From Mucilaginibacter aquaedulcis (GTDB lineage Bacteria > Bacteroidota > Bacteroidia > Sphingobacteriales > Sphingobacteriaceae), in the NCBI RefSeq assembly GCF_030409325.1, contig NZ_JAUFPR010000003.1, forward strand, positions 62,001 through 126,000: 64,000 nt of DNA, in the 5' to 3' direction. The notes beneath the pieces are model-generated. The model was not told where the DNA came from. It did no database searches and was given only the letters and a program-made list of their open reading frames with translations. Position numbers and translations under genes: made by a program. Positions 26,107 to 36,165 of this stretch are shown here, piece by piece; positions within the stretch are counted from its first letter, which is position 1; every line of letters begins with the position of its first letter.

Positions 26107-27486
26107 TTACTTAGCTACAAAAAACGAAGCTACATTCTGTTGTTTACTCAACGCAGGTGCTATAATGATACCCGCTGCATACGGTTTACCTACCACGTAA
26201 GTGTTCAGGTATTTTTGTATATCGGCACGGGTTACCTTTTGATAATTATTATCCAGATCGGTATAAAAATCAAGCGAGGTACTGCACCACATATAGCTCA
26301 ACTGGCTGGCAAGACTTGATGGTTTTTCTTTCTGATGGATGTTGTTTCTAAGCAGAATGGCCTTGGCATCCTTCAATTGCTCGTCGGTAAAATAATCCGG
26401 CTTAACCCACTGGCTTATCTGGTTCATCAATTCATCATAACATTCCTTTAACTTGTTAGGGTTAGGGACAACGTTGATATCAACAGGGCCAACATAGCGG
26501 CTGGTTGTGTAATTTAAAGAAGCACCGCTTGCCAGTCCCTTATCAACCAAAGCTTGCTGAAACTTAGATGAGTTTAACCCGATGATGGTCGAGAACACAT
26601 CAGCTGCAATGGTAGATGCCGAATCGGTCAGGTATGATGGCCCTTGCCAGGTAAGCTCCATGTATGGTGTTTGCGCAATGGTGCTTTCCTTCACAAAATA
26701 CTCGCTTTTGGTAAGCGGTTTAAAAGGAGGTATAGGATATTTTTCATGCGGGTTAAAGCCGCTGCTGGCCCAGTCGCCAAAAATACTTTCGGCCATGGCA
26801 AAGGCAGCTTCATGTTTTACATCGCCGCAAATGGTAAGCAAGCTATTGTTAGGGAAGTAATATTTATCCTTAATGATCATCATTTTTTCGGGCGTGGCCG
26901 TGTTGATCACCTCATGGATACCTATTGGGTTTTTACGGGTGATGAGATCACCCCAAAGCTTTTGCTGGATACCGTACCAAAGCTGAAAACCTGGATCGCT
27001 CTCGGCACGCTGAAACTCGCCGTCAACCACCGGGCGTTCCTTTTTCATATCCTCTTCGCGATAGATGGGGAAGCGGATGGCCGCGTTCATGAATTTTAAA
27101 CCCGCTTTAAGGCTATCCCTGTCAAAAGTAAAAAAGTAATTAACCCGTTCCACATCGGTTGTGCCATTCCAGATGGCGCCCAATTCCTGCGTGCGTTTTA
27201 AAAATGCCGCCTGGTTTGGATAATCCTTATTGGCCTTAAAAAACATGTGCTCAAAAAGATGCGATAGGCCGCTAAATTCGGGCCCCTCGGTGTAAGCACC
27301 GTTTTTTACAGCAATTTCAATGGTTGCCAGCGGCACCTTGCTGTTTTCAATAACCACAACTTCCAATCCGTTTGGAAGCTTTTTCCAGAAGTAGCCTTCC
27401 GGCAATCGGGGTTGCGCTATTGCACAGCAAAAGCTAAACACTCCTGCAACACTTAGTGCTAAAGTTTTGATAAAGTTCCTGGTCAT
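26107..27486 (-). CDS. M16-family zinc peptidase, catalytic subunit
   Basis: A 459-residue exported protease with signal peptide (about 1-24) and the intact inverted zinc motif HLFEH (H76-x-x-E79-H80, in SGLSHLFEHMFFKA). The third zinc ligand is expected in the stretch MKKERPVVDGEFQRAESDPG. It pairs with the non-catalytic partner immediately downstream. M16 pairs in Bacteroidota are periplasmic peptidases with undefined substrates. Confidence 0.92.
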   Translation of the reverse strand: MTRNFIKTLALSVAGVFSFCCAIAQPRLPEGYFWKKLPNGLEVVVIENSKVPLATIEIAVKNGAYTEGPEFSGLSHLFEHMFFKANKDYPNQAAFLKRTQELGAIWNGTTDVERVNYFFTFDRDSLKAGLKFMNAAIRFPIYREEDMKKERPVVDGEFQRAESDPGFQLWYGIQQKLWGDLITRKNPIGIHEVINTATPEKMMIIKDKYYFPNNSLLTICGDVKHEAAFAMAESIFGDWASSGFNPHEKYPIPPFKPLTKSEYFVKESTIAQTPYMELTWQGPSYLTDSASTIAADVFSTIIGLNSSKFQQALVDKGLASGASLNYTTSRYVGPVDINVVPNPNKLKECYDELMNQISQWVKPDYFTDEQLKDAKAILLRNNIHQKEKPSSLASQLSYMWCSTSLDFYTDLDNNYQKVTRADIQKYLNTYVVGKPYAAGIIIAPALSKQQNVASFFVAK

Positions 27487-27647
27487 ATACTTATAATATT
27501 TTTTACACTATAAATATATCGGTATATTCTATAAAACTGGAAGATTTTACGGATTTTAAGGCGTGTTTTTTAACTGCTGTTCTGCATAAAGTGATATCCG
27601 CACATTTAATTTACTGCCGGCAAGTTTTGCCAGGCAGCAAAAACGTG

Positions 27648-28343
27648 TTAAATACCTGATTTTATACTGTTATAAGGCAGCCCAAGATCGTCAATCGAAT
27701 ACTGGGTGAGAACACTATCCTTCAGGGTACAATAGTCGCCACGGTGAGTAACCACCAGTTTTTGTATCCCATCTTTATTATCAATCTGCGGTACGGTTGC
27801 CGAAACTACTTTGCCGGTCGCATCCAGTTCAATAATGTATATTTCCTTTTTGGGGTCGGTAGCATCCGTAAACGGAATAATTACGGTTTCGTTATAATCA
27901 TCAACAAAACGGCCCAAAATATTTTTGCCCTGTATTTCTTTAGGGTTTAAAGCCAGTAGTTGTTTGGCAACCTGCTCGGTAAGGCCGGTTATTCTCAGGC
28001 GTACCTCGTTGCCATCGGCATCTTTCAGGGTATCTTGCATGGTTACATTGCCTTTGTTTGGATATTTGGCTATGGCGTAAAAGTTGTTTTCGCCGGTGTT
28101 TTTATCATTGTGTCCCGGCAGCAGATACCTCAATTGCAGGTTGGTTAATGCCGAGCTATCTTCTTTTACCTTGGCGGCAATACTTAACAGATCTGCCTGG
28201 CTCAGGCGTTTGGCTATATTAACTGTCAGCATATTTGCTGTATCGCTTTTAACTAATCTGGATATGGTATAGTGAGGTACTTCTTTTTTAGCACAACCTA
28301 CAGCAACCAGCATCACCATTAAACAAAACACAAAATTCTTCAT
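27648..28343 (-). CDS. Hypothetical lipoprotein
   Basis: A 231-residue protein with signal peptide MKNFVFCLMVMLVAVGCAKK, a lipobox ending at Cys17. No family is recognised; the mature part has a mixed alpha/beta composition. The frame is open for 54 more codons upstream (to 28505), but that part is a translated low-complexity repeat (NQRSKNQRDRRNHQNQR), so the start at 28343 is preferred. It lies 162 bp upstream, in reading direction, of the M16 gene and could be a separate unit. Confidence 0.75.
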   Translation of the reverse strand: MKNFVFCLMVMLVAVGCAKKEVPHYTISRLVKSDTANMLTVNIAKRLSQADLLSIAAKVKEDSSALTNLQLRYLLPGHNDKNTGENNFYAIAKYPNKGNVTMQDTLKDADGNEVRLRITGLTEQVAKQLLALNPKEIQGKNILGRFVDDYNETVIIPFTDATDPKKEIYIIELDATGKVVSATVPQIDNKDGIQKLVVTHRGDYCTLKDSVLTQYSIDDLGLPYNSIKSGI

Positions 28344-28365
28344 AGCGGGCAAAGATAACCGTTGA

Positions 28366-28500
28366 TTCTGATGATTACGCCGATCACGTTGATTTTTTGA
28401 CCGTTGATTTTGGATGATGGTGGTGATTACGTTGATTTTTGACCGTTGATTGATGGTTTCTTTACTATTGGTTTTGATGAAGGTAATGATTGCGTTGATT
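28366..28500. repeat. Low-complexity repeat with GTTGATTTTTGACCG units
   Basis: ACGTTGATTTTTTGACCGTT (28386-) recurs as ACGTTGATTTTTGACCGTTG (28429-), and shorter GTTGATT copies continue to 28500. The run extends in open frame into the lipoprotein gene's 5' side. From 28501 to 28590 it is followed by a second, pyrimidine-rich run (AATAGTCTTTTGTCTAATAA, CCAATCGTCCTATCGTC). Confidence 0.6.
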
Positions 28501-28590
28501 TTCATCCAATAGTCTTTTGTCTAATAATCTTTCGTCCGTCTAATCCTCTCACAGTCCAATCGTCCTATCGTCTTATAATCCCACAGTCCC

Positions 28591-30435
28591 TTAAATAATT
28601 CCGTGCAATGAGCCTCCTTTTTCGCCCATTTTATCAACCAGTTTTTCAACTTCGGGGTCTTTTTCCAGGACGGGGGCATGGTGAGGTTTTATACGGGCAT
28701 CAATGATCAATGGGCCGGTGCAGCCCCAGTGTTTATGTTCGGTGAAACTACCAATGCCATATATATCATGCGATGGATTACTGCGTGTAAATGTTACCCA
28801 CACAAAATTATTAACGTTTTGGGCAGCAAAGGCGGCATCATCACAAAGTACTATCAGGGCTAAACCGCTGAGTTCATCTTCATCCTCCTTGAGCTTGTAT
28901 TCCATAATGCTGATAATATTATCAATATCCTTATGGTTTATATGCTTGGGCACTTCAACCATGAGTACACCCGGGAGCGCCATTTTATAGTTATTAACCG
29001 GCTTGGGCAAGCTAAACCAGGAAGGCAGCTCAGTCCAAAGTTCACGTTTAATTTCTCCTGCTACCGTAATGGCTACCTTACTGCCCGAGTTTAGTCCACT
29101 GCCGCTGTAATCAAGGGTATCAATGGTGGTACGGGTGTAAAAGTGCAGATCGCGTGTAAAATCAACCCGCTGCAATATGTGATTTAAAAATGCCGCTATA
29201 TTGTTTACATCCAGTGACGGGTCATCTTCCTGTGCCGCTATCAACAGGTATTTGGCCAGGCTCAGCTGGCTTTTGCCCAGTATATGATTGGCTATGGTGA
29301 TTATTTCCTGTGGCTTGCGCTCTTTGAGGTAAGGTGTATAACGCTCGCTGCCCGTAGCAAATAATAGCGGATGAACCCCTGCCGCATCCACCGCGTTAAC
29401 GGCGTGCAAACCCGGTATTTCCTTAGGTATGGCAGCTCCGCTGATCTCGTGGATCAAAGCCCCAAAACTGGTATCCTCCTGCGGCGGACGGCCAACTACG
29501 GTGAACGACCACACCGCATCCTTACGGTGATACACGTTGTGCACTTTCAATAAAGGAAATGGGTGTATCAAACTATAGTAACCCAGGTGGTCGCCAAAAG
29601 GGCCTTCGGGCTTATTATCATGAGGCATAACTGTTCCGGTGATCACAAAATCGGCATCTGCAGAAATGCAAAAGCCCTCATCGTCATAAAAATAGCGGAA
29701 ACGGCGGTTACCCAGCGCCCCGGCAAAGGTCATTTCTGATAAGCCTTCAGGCAATGGCATCACCGCGGCTACGGGGTGCGCGGGCGGGCCGCCCACAAAT
29801 ATGCTCACCTTTAGCGGCTGCCCCTTGGCATTTGCCTTGGTTTGATGCACGCCTATACCCCGGTGTATCTGGTAATGCAGGCCTATTTCCTGATTTAAAA
29901 TATAATCGTTGCCGGCCAGTTGTATGCGGTACATGCCCAGGTTGGCATTCATGATACCGGGTTTGTCAGCGTCTTCGGTGTATACCTGTGGCATGGTTAC
30001 AAAAGGTCCGCCATCCATCGGCCAGTTCACAATCTGCGGAATATCACTTATCTGGCAGCGACCAAAATTAACAGGTGCCCCGCTCTTTTTTTTCATCGGC
30101 AGGGCCGATAAAGCAGTAAGCGCCACGTTGGTATATTGAAAGGGATGCCTGATAGCTTTTATGGGATCATTCTTGAGTTCAACAAGGGTTTTGATCTTAT
30201 CGAGCGTATCCCGGAAAATAAATTTCGAGCGCTCCAATGTTCCGAATAAATTGGATACAGCAGGAAATTTGCTGCCTTTAACATTCTCAAATAAAATAGC
30301 AGGCCCCTGGTTTTCAAATACCCGTAAATGAATGGCTGCCATCTGCAAATACGGATCAACCTCTTCTTTAATACGTACCAGATGACCATTTTTTTCAAGA
30401 TCGGCAATGCAGTCCTGTAAACTTTTATAACCCAT
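28591..30435 (-). CDS. UbiD-family prenylated-FMN decarboxylase
   Basis: A 614-residue protein of the UbiD family, of the longer type found in Bacteroidota. Conserved pieces include GMYRIQLAGNDY, HYQIHRGIGVHQ, VFVGGPPAHPVAA-like VGGPPAHP and, with the catalytic glutamate region, NKPEGPFGDHLGYYS (about 289-303). UbiD enzymes use prenylated FMN made by UbiX to decarboxylate aromatic or unsaturated acids; in this phylum a role in menaquinone or aromatic metabolism has been proposed, not shown here. No ubiX-like gene is in the window. The promoter side toward 30575 is divergent. Confidence 0.88.
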   Translation of the reverse strand: MGYKSLQDCIADLEKNGHLVRIKEEVDPYLQMAAIHLRVFENQGPAILFENVKGSKFPAVSNLFGTLERSKFIFRDTLDKIKTLVELKNDPIKAIRHPFQYTNVALTALSALPMKKKSGAPVNFGRCQISDIPQIVNWPMDGGPFVTMPQVYTEDADKPGIMNANLGMYRIQLAGNDYILNQEIGLHYQIHRGIGVHQTKANAKGQPLKVSIFVGGPPAHPVAAVMPLPEGLSEMTFAGALGNRRFRYFYDDEGFCISADADFVITGTVMPHDNKPEGPFGDHLGYYSLIHPFPLLKVHNVYHRKDAVWSFTVVGRPPQEDTSFGALIHEISGAAIPKEIPGLHAVNAVDAAGVHPLLFATGSERYTPYLKERKPQEIITIANHILGKSQLSLAKYLLIAAQEDDPSLDVNNIAAFLNHILQRVDFTRDLHFYTRTTIDTLDYSGSGLNSGSKVAITVAGEIKRELWTELPSWFSLPKPVNNYKMALPGVLMVEVPKHINHKDIDNIISIMEYKLKEDEDELSGLALIVLCDDAAFAAQNVNNFVWVTFTRSNPSHDIYGIGSFTEHKHWGCTGPLIIDARIKPHHAPVLEKDPEVEKLVDKMGEKGGSLHGII

Positions 30436-30574
30436 GCACGAAAGTACTAATATTTGATTTATCCGGTCAATTGTGCATGGTCACATTAATGACAAATCAC
30501 ATACCCATGAAGCAATGATACAAATGAACTAATGAACATTTTTTTGCTACTTTCGCATTCAAGTTGACTGCAAA

Positions 30575-31414
30575 ATGATGTCGGTAATTGTACTTACACT
30601 GATCATATTTATCGGCTCGTATTTCGCGGGTTTATTGGGTTCATTAACGGGCCTGGGTGGCGGTTTTGTCATTATCCCCCTGCTTACTTTATTGTTAAAG
30701 GTTGATATTCATTACGCTATCGGGGCTTCGCTGGTATCGGTAATAGCTACATCATCGGGCTCGGCAGCGGCTTATGTGAGGGAAGGGATCACCAATATAC
30801 GGCTGGGCATGTTTTTAGAAATTGCCACCACCGCCGGGGCAATGGTTGGCGCTTTAATAGCAGTTTATATCCCCACAAATTTTATCGCTATTTTATTCGG
30901 TGTTATCCTTATTACCTCGGCTGTAATGTCGTTACGAAAAAAGGCCGAACTTATAAACCAGGAAAAAAACATATTGGCCGAAAAGCTAAAGCTCAACAGT
31001 AGTTTCCCAACTGCTAACGGTCCTGTGGCCTATAGCGTAAAGAATGTTGGCAGCGGCTTTTTTATGATGCTTTTTGCAGGAGTAATATCCGGGCTGCTGG
31101 GTATTGGATCTGGCGCGTTAAAGGTGCTGGCTATGGATACCGTTATGCGCATTCCATTTAAAGTATCAACCACCACCAGTAATTTCATGATAGGCGTTAC
31201 AGCTGCTGCCAGCGCGGTTGTTTACCTGCAACGCGGATACATTGACCCGGGACTTTCAATGCCTGTAGCTATAGGCGTTTTGCTGGGTGCCTTGAGCGGA
31301 TCAAAAATATTGGTGCATACGAACTCATCGGGTTGGTTGCGCTGGATATTTGCCATAGTGGTAACGTTTTTAGCTACGCAAATGATATATAACGGCTTTG
31401 CCGGAAAAATATAA
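30575..31414 (+). CDS. TauE/SafE-family sulfite or anion exporter
   Basis: A 279-residue inner-membrane protein of the TauE/SafE family, with two homologous halves: GLLGSLTGLGGGFVIIPLLT (about 20-39) and GVISGLLGIGSGALKVLAM (about 170-188) carry the repeated glycine-rich signature. About eight hydrophobic segments are present. Members move sulfite, sulfoacetate or other organosulfur anions; the substrate here is unknown. It is followed 16 bp later by a DUF1634 gene, a standard partner. Confidence 0.9.
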   Translation: MMSVIVLTLIIFIGSYFAGLLGSLTGLGGGFVIIPLLTLLLKVDIHYAIGASLVSVIATSSGSAAAYVREGITNIRLGMFLEIATTAGAMVGALIAVYIPTNFIAILFGVILITSAVMSLRKKAELINQEKNILAEKLKLNSSFPTANGPVAYSVKNVGSGFFMMLFAGVISGLLGIGSGALKVLAMDTVMRIPFKVSTTTSNFMIGVTAAASAVVYLQRGYIDPGLSMPVAIGVLLGALSGSKILVHTNSSGWLRWIFAIVVTFLATQMIYNGFAGKI

Positions 31415-31430
31415 ATGATATATTAAAAAG

Positions 31431-31811
31431 ATGAGCCGTTTTAAAGATACCGATATGCAAGCCGTTATAGGTTGGATACTCCGCCTCGGGGTGTTACTGT
31501 CTATGAGCATTATTTTTATTGGCGGCATTATCTATCTGTATCGCCATGGCCATATCCCAGCCGATTACCACACCTTTAAGGGCGTACCTGATTTTGTACA
31601 TAATGCGCCGGGTATATTTAATGGTGTTATTACATTCAGAGGCAGGGCCATTATACAGGCCGGTATTATTTTACTCATAGCAACCCCTATTCTCCGGGTA
31701 GTTTTTTCGGCCATAGGTTTTATTTTGGAGAGAGATTACCTGTACACCGGAATTACCATTCTGGTACTGCTGATCATTACCGCGAGTATGCTCAGCGGCC
31801 ACGCCGGATAA
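31431..31811 (+). CDS. DUF1634 membrane protein
   Basis: A 126-residue protein with three hydrophobic segments (about 15-37, 72-95, 100-122) matching the DUF1634 pattern, e.g. GRAIIQAGIILLIATPILRV. DUF1634 genes are found beside TauE/SafE exporters and are thought to act with them, though the role is not known. It is the second gene of a two-gene operon here. Confidence 0.88.
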   Translation: MSRFKDTDMQAVIGWILRLGVLLSMSIIFIGGIIYLYRHGHIPADYHTFKGVPDFVHNAPGIFNGVITFRGRAIIQAGIILLIATPILRVVFSAIGFILERDYLYTGITILVLLIITASMLSGHAG

Positions 31812-31874
31812 GCCTTATTAAAAAAATATAAAATATTTAAAACCTTTTTCGATTTGCATATATTATAATATTAT

Positions 31875-32090
31875 ATGCAAAGGCGCATGGTTGATTCATC
31901 GGCATTAAATAGCTTAGGCTATGACCCCTCAGCCAAAATCTTAGAAGTTGAGTTTAGGGATAGCGGCGGAGTGTGGCAGTACTTTGGCTTTTCGTCAACA
32001 GCATATAAAAAACTAATCAACTCCGACTCCCTGGGACACTTTTTCGTAACCAAAGTTAAAGGCAGGTATCCCGAATTACGTATCAGATAG
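31875..32090 (+). CDS. KTSC-domain protein
   Basis: A 71-residue protein that is wholly a KTSC domain: DSSALNSLGYDPSAKILEVE, WQYFGFSSTAYKKL and the end GRYPELRIR match the domain found at the C-terminus of lysyl-tRNA synthetase-like proteins and as small free proteins. The function of free KTSC proteins is not established. It is preceded by a 63-bp A/T-rich leader and lies head to tail with nothing in an operon; the barrel gene beyond is convergent with 3 bp between stops. Confidence 0.85.
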   Translation: MQRRMVDSSALNSLGYDPSAKILEVEFRDSGGVWQYFGFSSTAYKKLINSDSLGHFFVTKVKGRYPELRIR

Positions 32091-32093
32091 CTA

Positions 32094-34541
32094 TTAATTT
32101 CCTGTACGGCGCTGCTCTTCATCGCCCCCGGTATTGTGCTTAGTGGCCGATTTAACCGATGTTTTACCAAATCGATATGTAAAATTAAGCATCACCCTGC
32201 GGGTTTCCCGTTTATTGATACCCGAAAGATCAACATTTTGGTACAGGATATGATACCTTTCGCGGTCGCTGTTAAAGATGTCAATAACGCTCAGTTTTAA
32301 GCTACCGCGTTTTTGTAGCACCTGTTTGCTTAATCCGGTATTTACGGTGTAGCTCTGTTTCAACTCATTAACCCCATATAACGTGGGCGACTCATACCTG
32401 CCCGAAACCTCTGCCTGTATGCTACTGCTCAGGGAGAAATTTTGAGTAGTGTTGAAAATAATATCCTGCATCCCTTTGTTAAAATAACCGTTTACAGCAT
32501 AGGCCGTGTAGCGCTGATACGAGGCATCAAGGTTAAAGCTGCCGCTCCACCAGCTGTTAAACTGCACCGGTGCATAAAAAGAGGCTCCATAAACAAAAAT
32601 TCTCCCGAAGTTTTTACGAATGGTGATATTAACTTTTGATGAGTCATTTTGCTCATAGATCGGAAAATCATACGCATCATTGGTAACATTATAATATAAG
32701 GTAGTTATAAAGGTCTCCTTATAGGTATGCGATAATTGTATTGAATTGGTATACTCCGGCTTCAGATTTGGGTTACCCGAAACATAGTCATACAGGTCGG
32801 TGTAGTATAAAAATGGATTAATATCCTGGTAATCGGGCCGGTGAACACCCCGGTTATAACTCAGGCTTAAAGTGTTATTTTTATTGAGCTGATAGCTTAG
32901 TTGTGTTTGCGGAAAGATGTTGAAATAGCTGTTCTTATTGGTTATGGCCGGTTCAGAACCTACACCAACAGAATTACCGGTTGAAGTAGTTTTTTCGGCA
33001 CGGATGCCTGCGGTAATATCGAGCTTTCCCACTTTGCCTATGTAGTTTAAATAACCAGCACTTACAATTTCTGTATAAATAAATCGGTTGGTATAATTAG
33101 GGTCTGCAACATAGGCGCGGTTCACGAGCGGGCCAAATATCAAGTTGTTATCGCTTTTTACGTTATTATATTTTACGCCTGCTTCCAGCCTTGAGGTTTT
33201 TGAAAGCGGGTTTATATAATCGATCTTTGCAGTCCAGATGTGGATGTGTGATGGTGAAAGATTTTGAAGCTGCAACGAATCGCGGTATCTAACACCCTCC
33301 GGAGTATAAAAATTATTGGTGATATACTCATTTGAATGACGGGTGTACGTTGAGTAATCTACATCGGCCGAAAGGTTTTTCCCGCTTTTATCAAGCGCGC
33401 CATCATAATTAATATTATAATTTAAAAAGCTGGAACCTCTGTCAAGCGACGATTGGGCAACGATCACCGAATCGAGCTTGTTCTGGTTGGATATTTTCAG
33501 ATTATTGTCTTTCAAGAAATTATCTTCCCTTACAATTCCACTTACCAAAAAGCCTATGGTTTGTTTTGCGGATGGGGAGTAATCAGCCCCTAACCTGAAA
33601 TTGTGATTATATGAATGTTGAGTATTATTATAATCTACATTATAATTACTCAAAATATTATCATAATTAATATTCCGGTTAGTGTTTATATAGCGGCTGG
33701 TCTTGTTATCATCAAGGGAGTAATTACCAAAAATGTTAAGTTTAGATGTGCGGGTGTTAAAAACAATACCCGCCCTGCTTTTATAATATTTTCCATAACC
33801 AAAACCCGCAGTAACAGAGCCATTTGTACCAATATTGGTTCCTTTTTTTTGTATAATATTTATAATACCGCCGCTTGATGCATCATACTTTGAGGAAGTA
33901 CTGGTGATCATCTCTACCTGATCAATATTACTGCTCTGCATACTGCGCAGTAAGTTCACCAGATCATCGCCGGTTAGGTTGGTTGGTTTGCCATCAATAG
34001 TTATTAAAGCGGGCTGGCGGCCAACAATACTTAACAGCTCATTACCGTTGTTTACATGTACCCCCGGCGATTGCCTGAGCACGTCATATACCGAGTTACC
34101 ATCGGCAACTATGCTGTTTTGTACATTAAGAACAACCTTGCCGGGCTTTACTTCAATGTATGGTCTGCGGGCAATAACCTGCACCTCCTGTAACTGACTG
34201 TTTATCAGTTTAAGTATAATATTTGAAGCTGTAATATTTGCGTCGTCTGCAACCTTATAAGGCCCTGAATAAACTTTACTGCAACCTATGCTGGTTGCCA
34301 AAAGAAGATAACTATCTGGCTTAATCCCCGAAAAAACATATGCCCCGGATCTGTCGGCCAGGCTTGACCTTACTACGGAAGAGTCGGCAGCTTTCAGGAG
34401 TACAATAGTCGCAGCTTCTGCACCCTCGTTGCTTTCCATTAACACTTTACCCTGAATTGCTGAAGGTTTTGTTTGCGCGAAAGTAAAACAACACATTCCG
34501 ACAAAGAATGCCGAAAACAAGCTCCCAAATAAAACCTTCAT
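32094..34541 (-). CDS. Outer-membrane receptor-like beta-barrel (TonB-dependent receptor superfamily)
   Basis: An 815-residue exported protein. The signal peptide runs to about 23 (FCFAQ). A carboxypeptidase-regulatory-like beta-sandwich covers about 25-115 (IQGKVLMESNEGAEAATIVL), a plug-like domain about 125-225 (VYDVLRQSPGVHVNNGN...ITIDGKPTNLTGDDLVNLLR), and the rest is a barrel of the outer-membrane OMP_b-brl_3 type with many aromatic-rich strands. No TonB box was recognised, so energised import cannot be claimed. The ligand is unknown. No SusD-like partner is adjacent. Confidence 0.88.
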   Translation of the reverse strand: MKVLFGSLFSAFFVGMCCFTFAQTKPSAIQGKVLMESNEGAEAATIVLLKAADSSVVRSSLADRSGAYVFSGIKPDSYLLLATSIGCSKVYSGPYKVADDANITASNIILKLINSQLQEVQVIARRPYIEVKPGKVVLNVQNSIVADGNSVYDVLRQSPGVHVNNGNELLSIVGRQPALITIDGKPTNLTGDDLVNLLRSMQSSNIDQVEMITSTSSKYDASSGGIINIIQKKGTNIGTNGSVTAGFGYGKYYKSRAGIVFNTRTSKLNIFGNYSLDDNKTSRYINTNRNINYDNILSNYNVDYNNTQHSYNHNFRLGADYSPSAKQTIGFLVSGIVREDNFLKDNNLKISNQNKLDSVIVAQSSLDRGSSFLNYNINYDGALDKSGKNLSADVDYSTYTRHSNEYITNNFYTPEGVRYRDSLQLQNLSPSHIHIWTAKIDYINPLSKTSRLEAGVKYNNVKSDNNLIFGPLVNRAYVADPNYTNRFIYTEIVSAGYLNYIGKVGKLDITAGIRAEKTTSTGNSVGVGSEPAITNKNSYFNIFPQTQLSYQLNKNNTLSLSYNRGVHRPDYQDINPFLYYTDLYDYVSGNPNLKPEYTNSIQLSHTYKETFITTLYYNVTNDAYDFPIYEQNDSSKVNITIRKNFGRIFVYGASFYAPVQFNSWWSGSFNLDASYQRYTAYAVNGYFNKGMQDIIFNTTQNFSLSSSIQAEVSGRYESPTLYGVNELKQSYTVNTGLSKQVLQKRGSLKLSVIDIFNSDRERYHILYQNVDLSGINKRETRRVMLNFTYRFGKTSVKSATKHNTGGDEEQRRTGN

Positions 34542-34803
34542 TAATTAGTAGTGTAGAGATTTCCTTATATTTTCTTTGATTGAAAATGCTACGCAATATA
34601 GCAACAATATATTAAAACATATAAATACGTATTGCCAAATTTAGATATGCAAATAATAAATGTTATTTCATTCTTAATTTTTTTACTTTGGTGTCATGAT
34701 AGCCATCGATTTTTTTGTCCGAAAAATCAATTAAAGCAAAAACAATTCAATTTTTATTAATTTCGGCCTTAACGGTTATTCTACAATTTTTTTACCATAA
34801 AAC

Positions 34804-36114
34804 ATGAAGAAAGTAAGCTTTTTTATCCTGATCATCTGTTTCGCTACAAAAATAATGGCGCAGCCGGAGCCAGCTAATTATGTAGTTGCCTTAAACAGGT
34901 TTAAAGAATTGTATAATCATAATCAGCCTGATAGTATTTACAGCATGTTTAGCTCCGAAATGAAGGAGGCTTTACCTGCCGATAAATTCAGAACTACTAC
35001 TCGGCAGTTAAAATCACAACTCGGCAACCTGGTACAAGCCGATTTTATGAAGTATGAAGCTCCTCTGGCTTATTATAAAGCCGTGTTTGAGAAAAATACT
35101 TTTCTATTAAACTTATCTGTAAACTCACAAACCAAGTTTACCGGTTTGCTTTTAAAGCCATATGAGGCTCCCGCTGCTGCTACCAATGCAGCACCGGCTT
35201 CACCAACTATCCCTACCGATCCATCTATAACAGAATCGCCGGTAACTTTAAAAACCTTTTCGGGCTCAATTTCGGGCACATTGGCTATGCCTAAAAATGC
35301 TGCCGATAAAATACCTGTTGTGCTAATTATTGCTGGCTCGGGCCCAACAGACCGGGATGGTAACAGCCCTAAATTAGGCTTAACCTCTAACATGTATAAA
35401 ATGATTGCCAATGAGCTTGGTAAAAACGGCTACGCATCACTACGTTATGATAAACGCCTGGTTGGCCAAAGCGTAAGCTCAACCAAAGAAACTGAACTGC
35501 GTTTTGAGGATTATGTTGATGATGCTGTAGGCCTGATCAACATGTTGAACGATGACCAACGTTTTTCAAAGATAATTATCCTTGGGCACAGCGAAGGATC
35601 ATTGGTAGGTATGATGGCTGCCAACGACCAGCCGGTAAAGGCATTTATCTCTGTTGAAGGCGCGGGCGACTCGGCAGATAAAATCATGACCGAACAGATG
35701 AAGTCAAAATCACAATTGATATCTGATGGTTTTAACCGTATGCTTGATAGTTTAAGAAGAGGTAAGATCACCGATAATATTGACCCGGCGCTTTATCCTT
35801 ATGCAAGACCAAGCATACAGAAATACCTTATGTCGTGGTTCAGGTACAACCCTACCCGCGAGATCAGGAAAATAAAAATCCCTATTTTGATTGTTCAGGG
35901 CACAACCGATCTTCAGGTAACTGTGGCCGATGCCGAAAAACTGAAAAAAGCCAAGTCAGACGCGATACTTGCTATTATACCCGGTATGAACCATGTGCTG
36001 AAAGAAGCCCCTGCCGATAAGGATAAAAATACGGCCACCTATAATGAACCCGACCTTCCGCTTAAACCCGAATTTGTAAAAGCTATGATCAGCTTTTTAC
36101 ATAAGGTAAAATAA
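34804..36114 (+). CDS. Alpha/beta hydrolase with N-terminal DUF3887
   Basis: A 436-residue exported protein (signal peptide to about 20). Residues about 25-115 form a DUF3887-like fold that may aid oligomerisation or binding. The catalytic domain follows a Pro/Ala linker, with the nucleophile elbow GHSEGS (Ser about 262), the acid in VQGTTDLQVTV and the His in PGMNHVL. Triad order is S-D-H as usual. Similar proteins in this phylum act as esterases or peptidases of unknown substrate. Followed by a bidirectional terminator. Confidence 0.88.
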   Translation: MKKVSFFILIICFATKIMAQPEPANYVVALNRFKELYNHNQPDSIYSMFSSEMKEALPADKFRTTTRQLKSQLGNLVQADFMKYEAPLAYYKAVFEKNTFLLNLSVNSQTKFTGLLLKPYEAPAAATNAAPASPTIPTDPSITESPVTLKTFSGSISGTLAMPKNAADKIPVVLIIAGSGPTDRDGNSPKLGLTSNMYKMIANELGKNGYASLRYDKRLVGQSVSSTKETELRFEDYVDDAVGLINMLNDDQRFSKIIILGHSEGSLVGMMAANDQPVKAFISVEGAGDSADKIMTEQMKSKSQLISDGFNRMLDSLRRGKITDNIDPALYPYARPSIQKYLMSWFRYNPTREIRKIKIPILIVQGTTDLQVTVADAEKLKKAKSDAILAIIPGMNHVLKEAPADKDKNTATYNEPDLPLKPEFVKAMISFLHKVK

Positions 36115-36121
36115 GCCAAAC

Positions 36122-36157
36122 AAAACAGCCCGTGGTTATGAAACCACGGGCTGTTTT
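36122..36157. terminator. Bidirectional terminator
   Basis: AACAGCCCGTGGTT and AACCACGGGCTGTT form a 14-bp stem with A and T runs at each end, between the convergent hydrolase and DinB genes. Confidence 0.88.
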
Positions 36158-36165
36158 GTTTCAGA

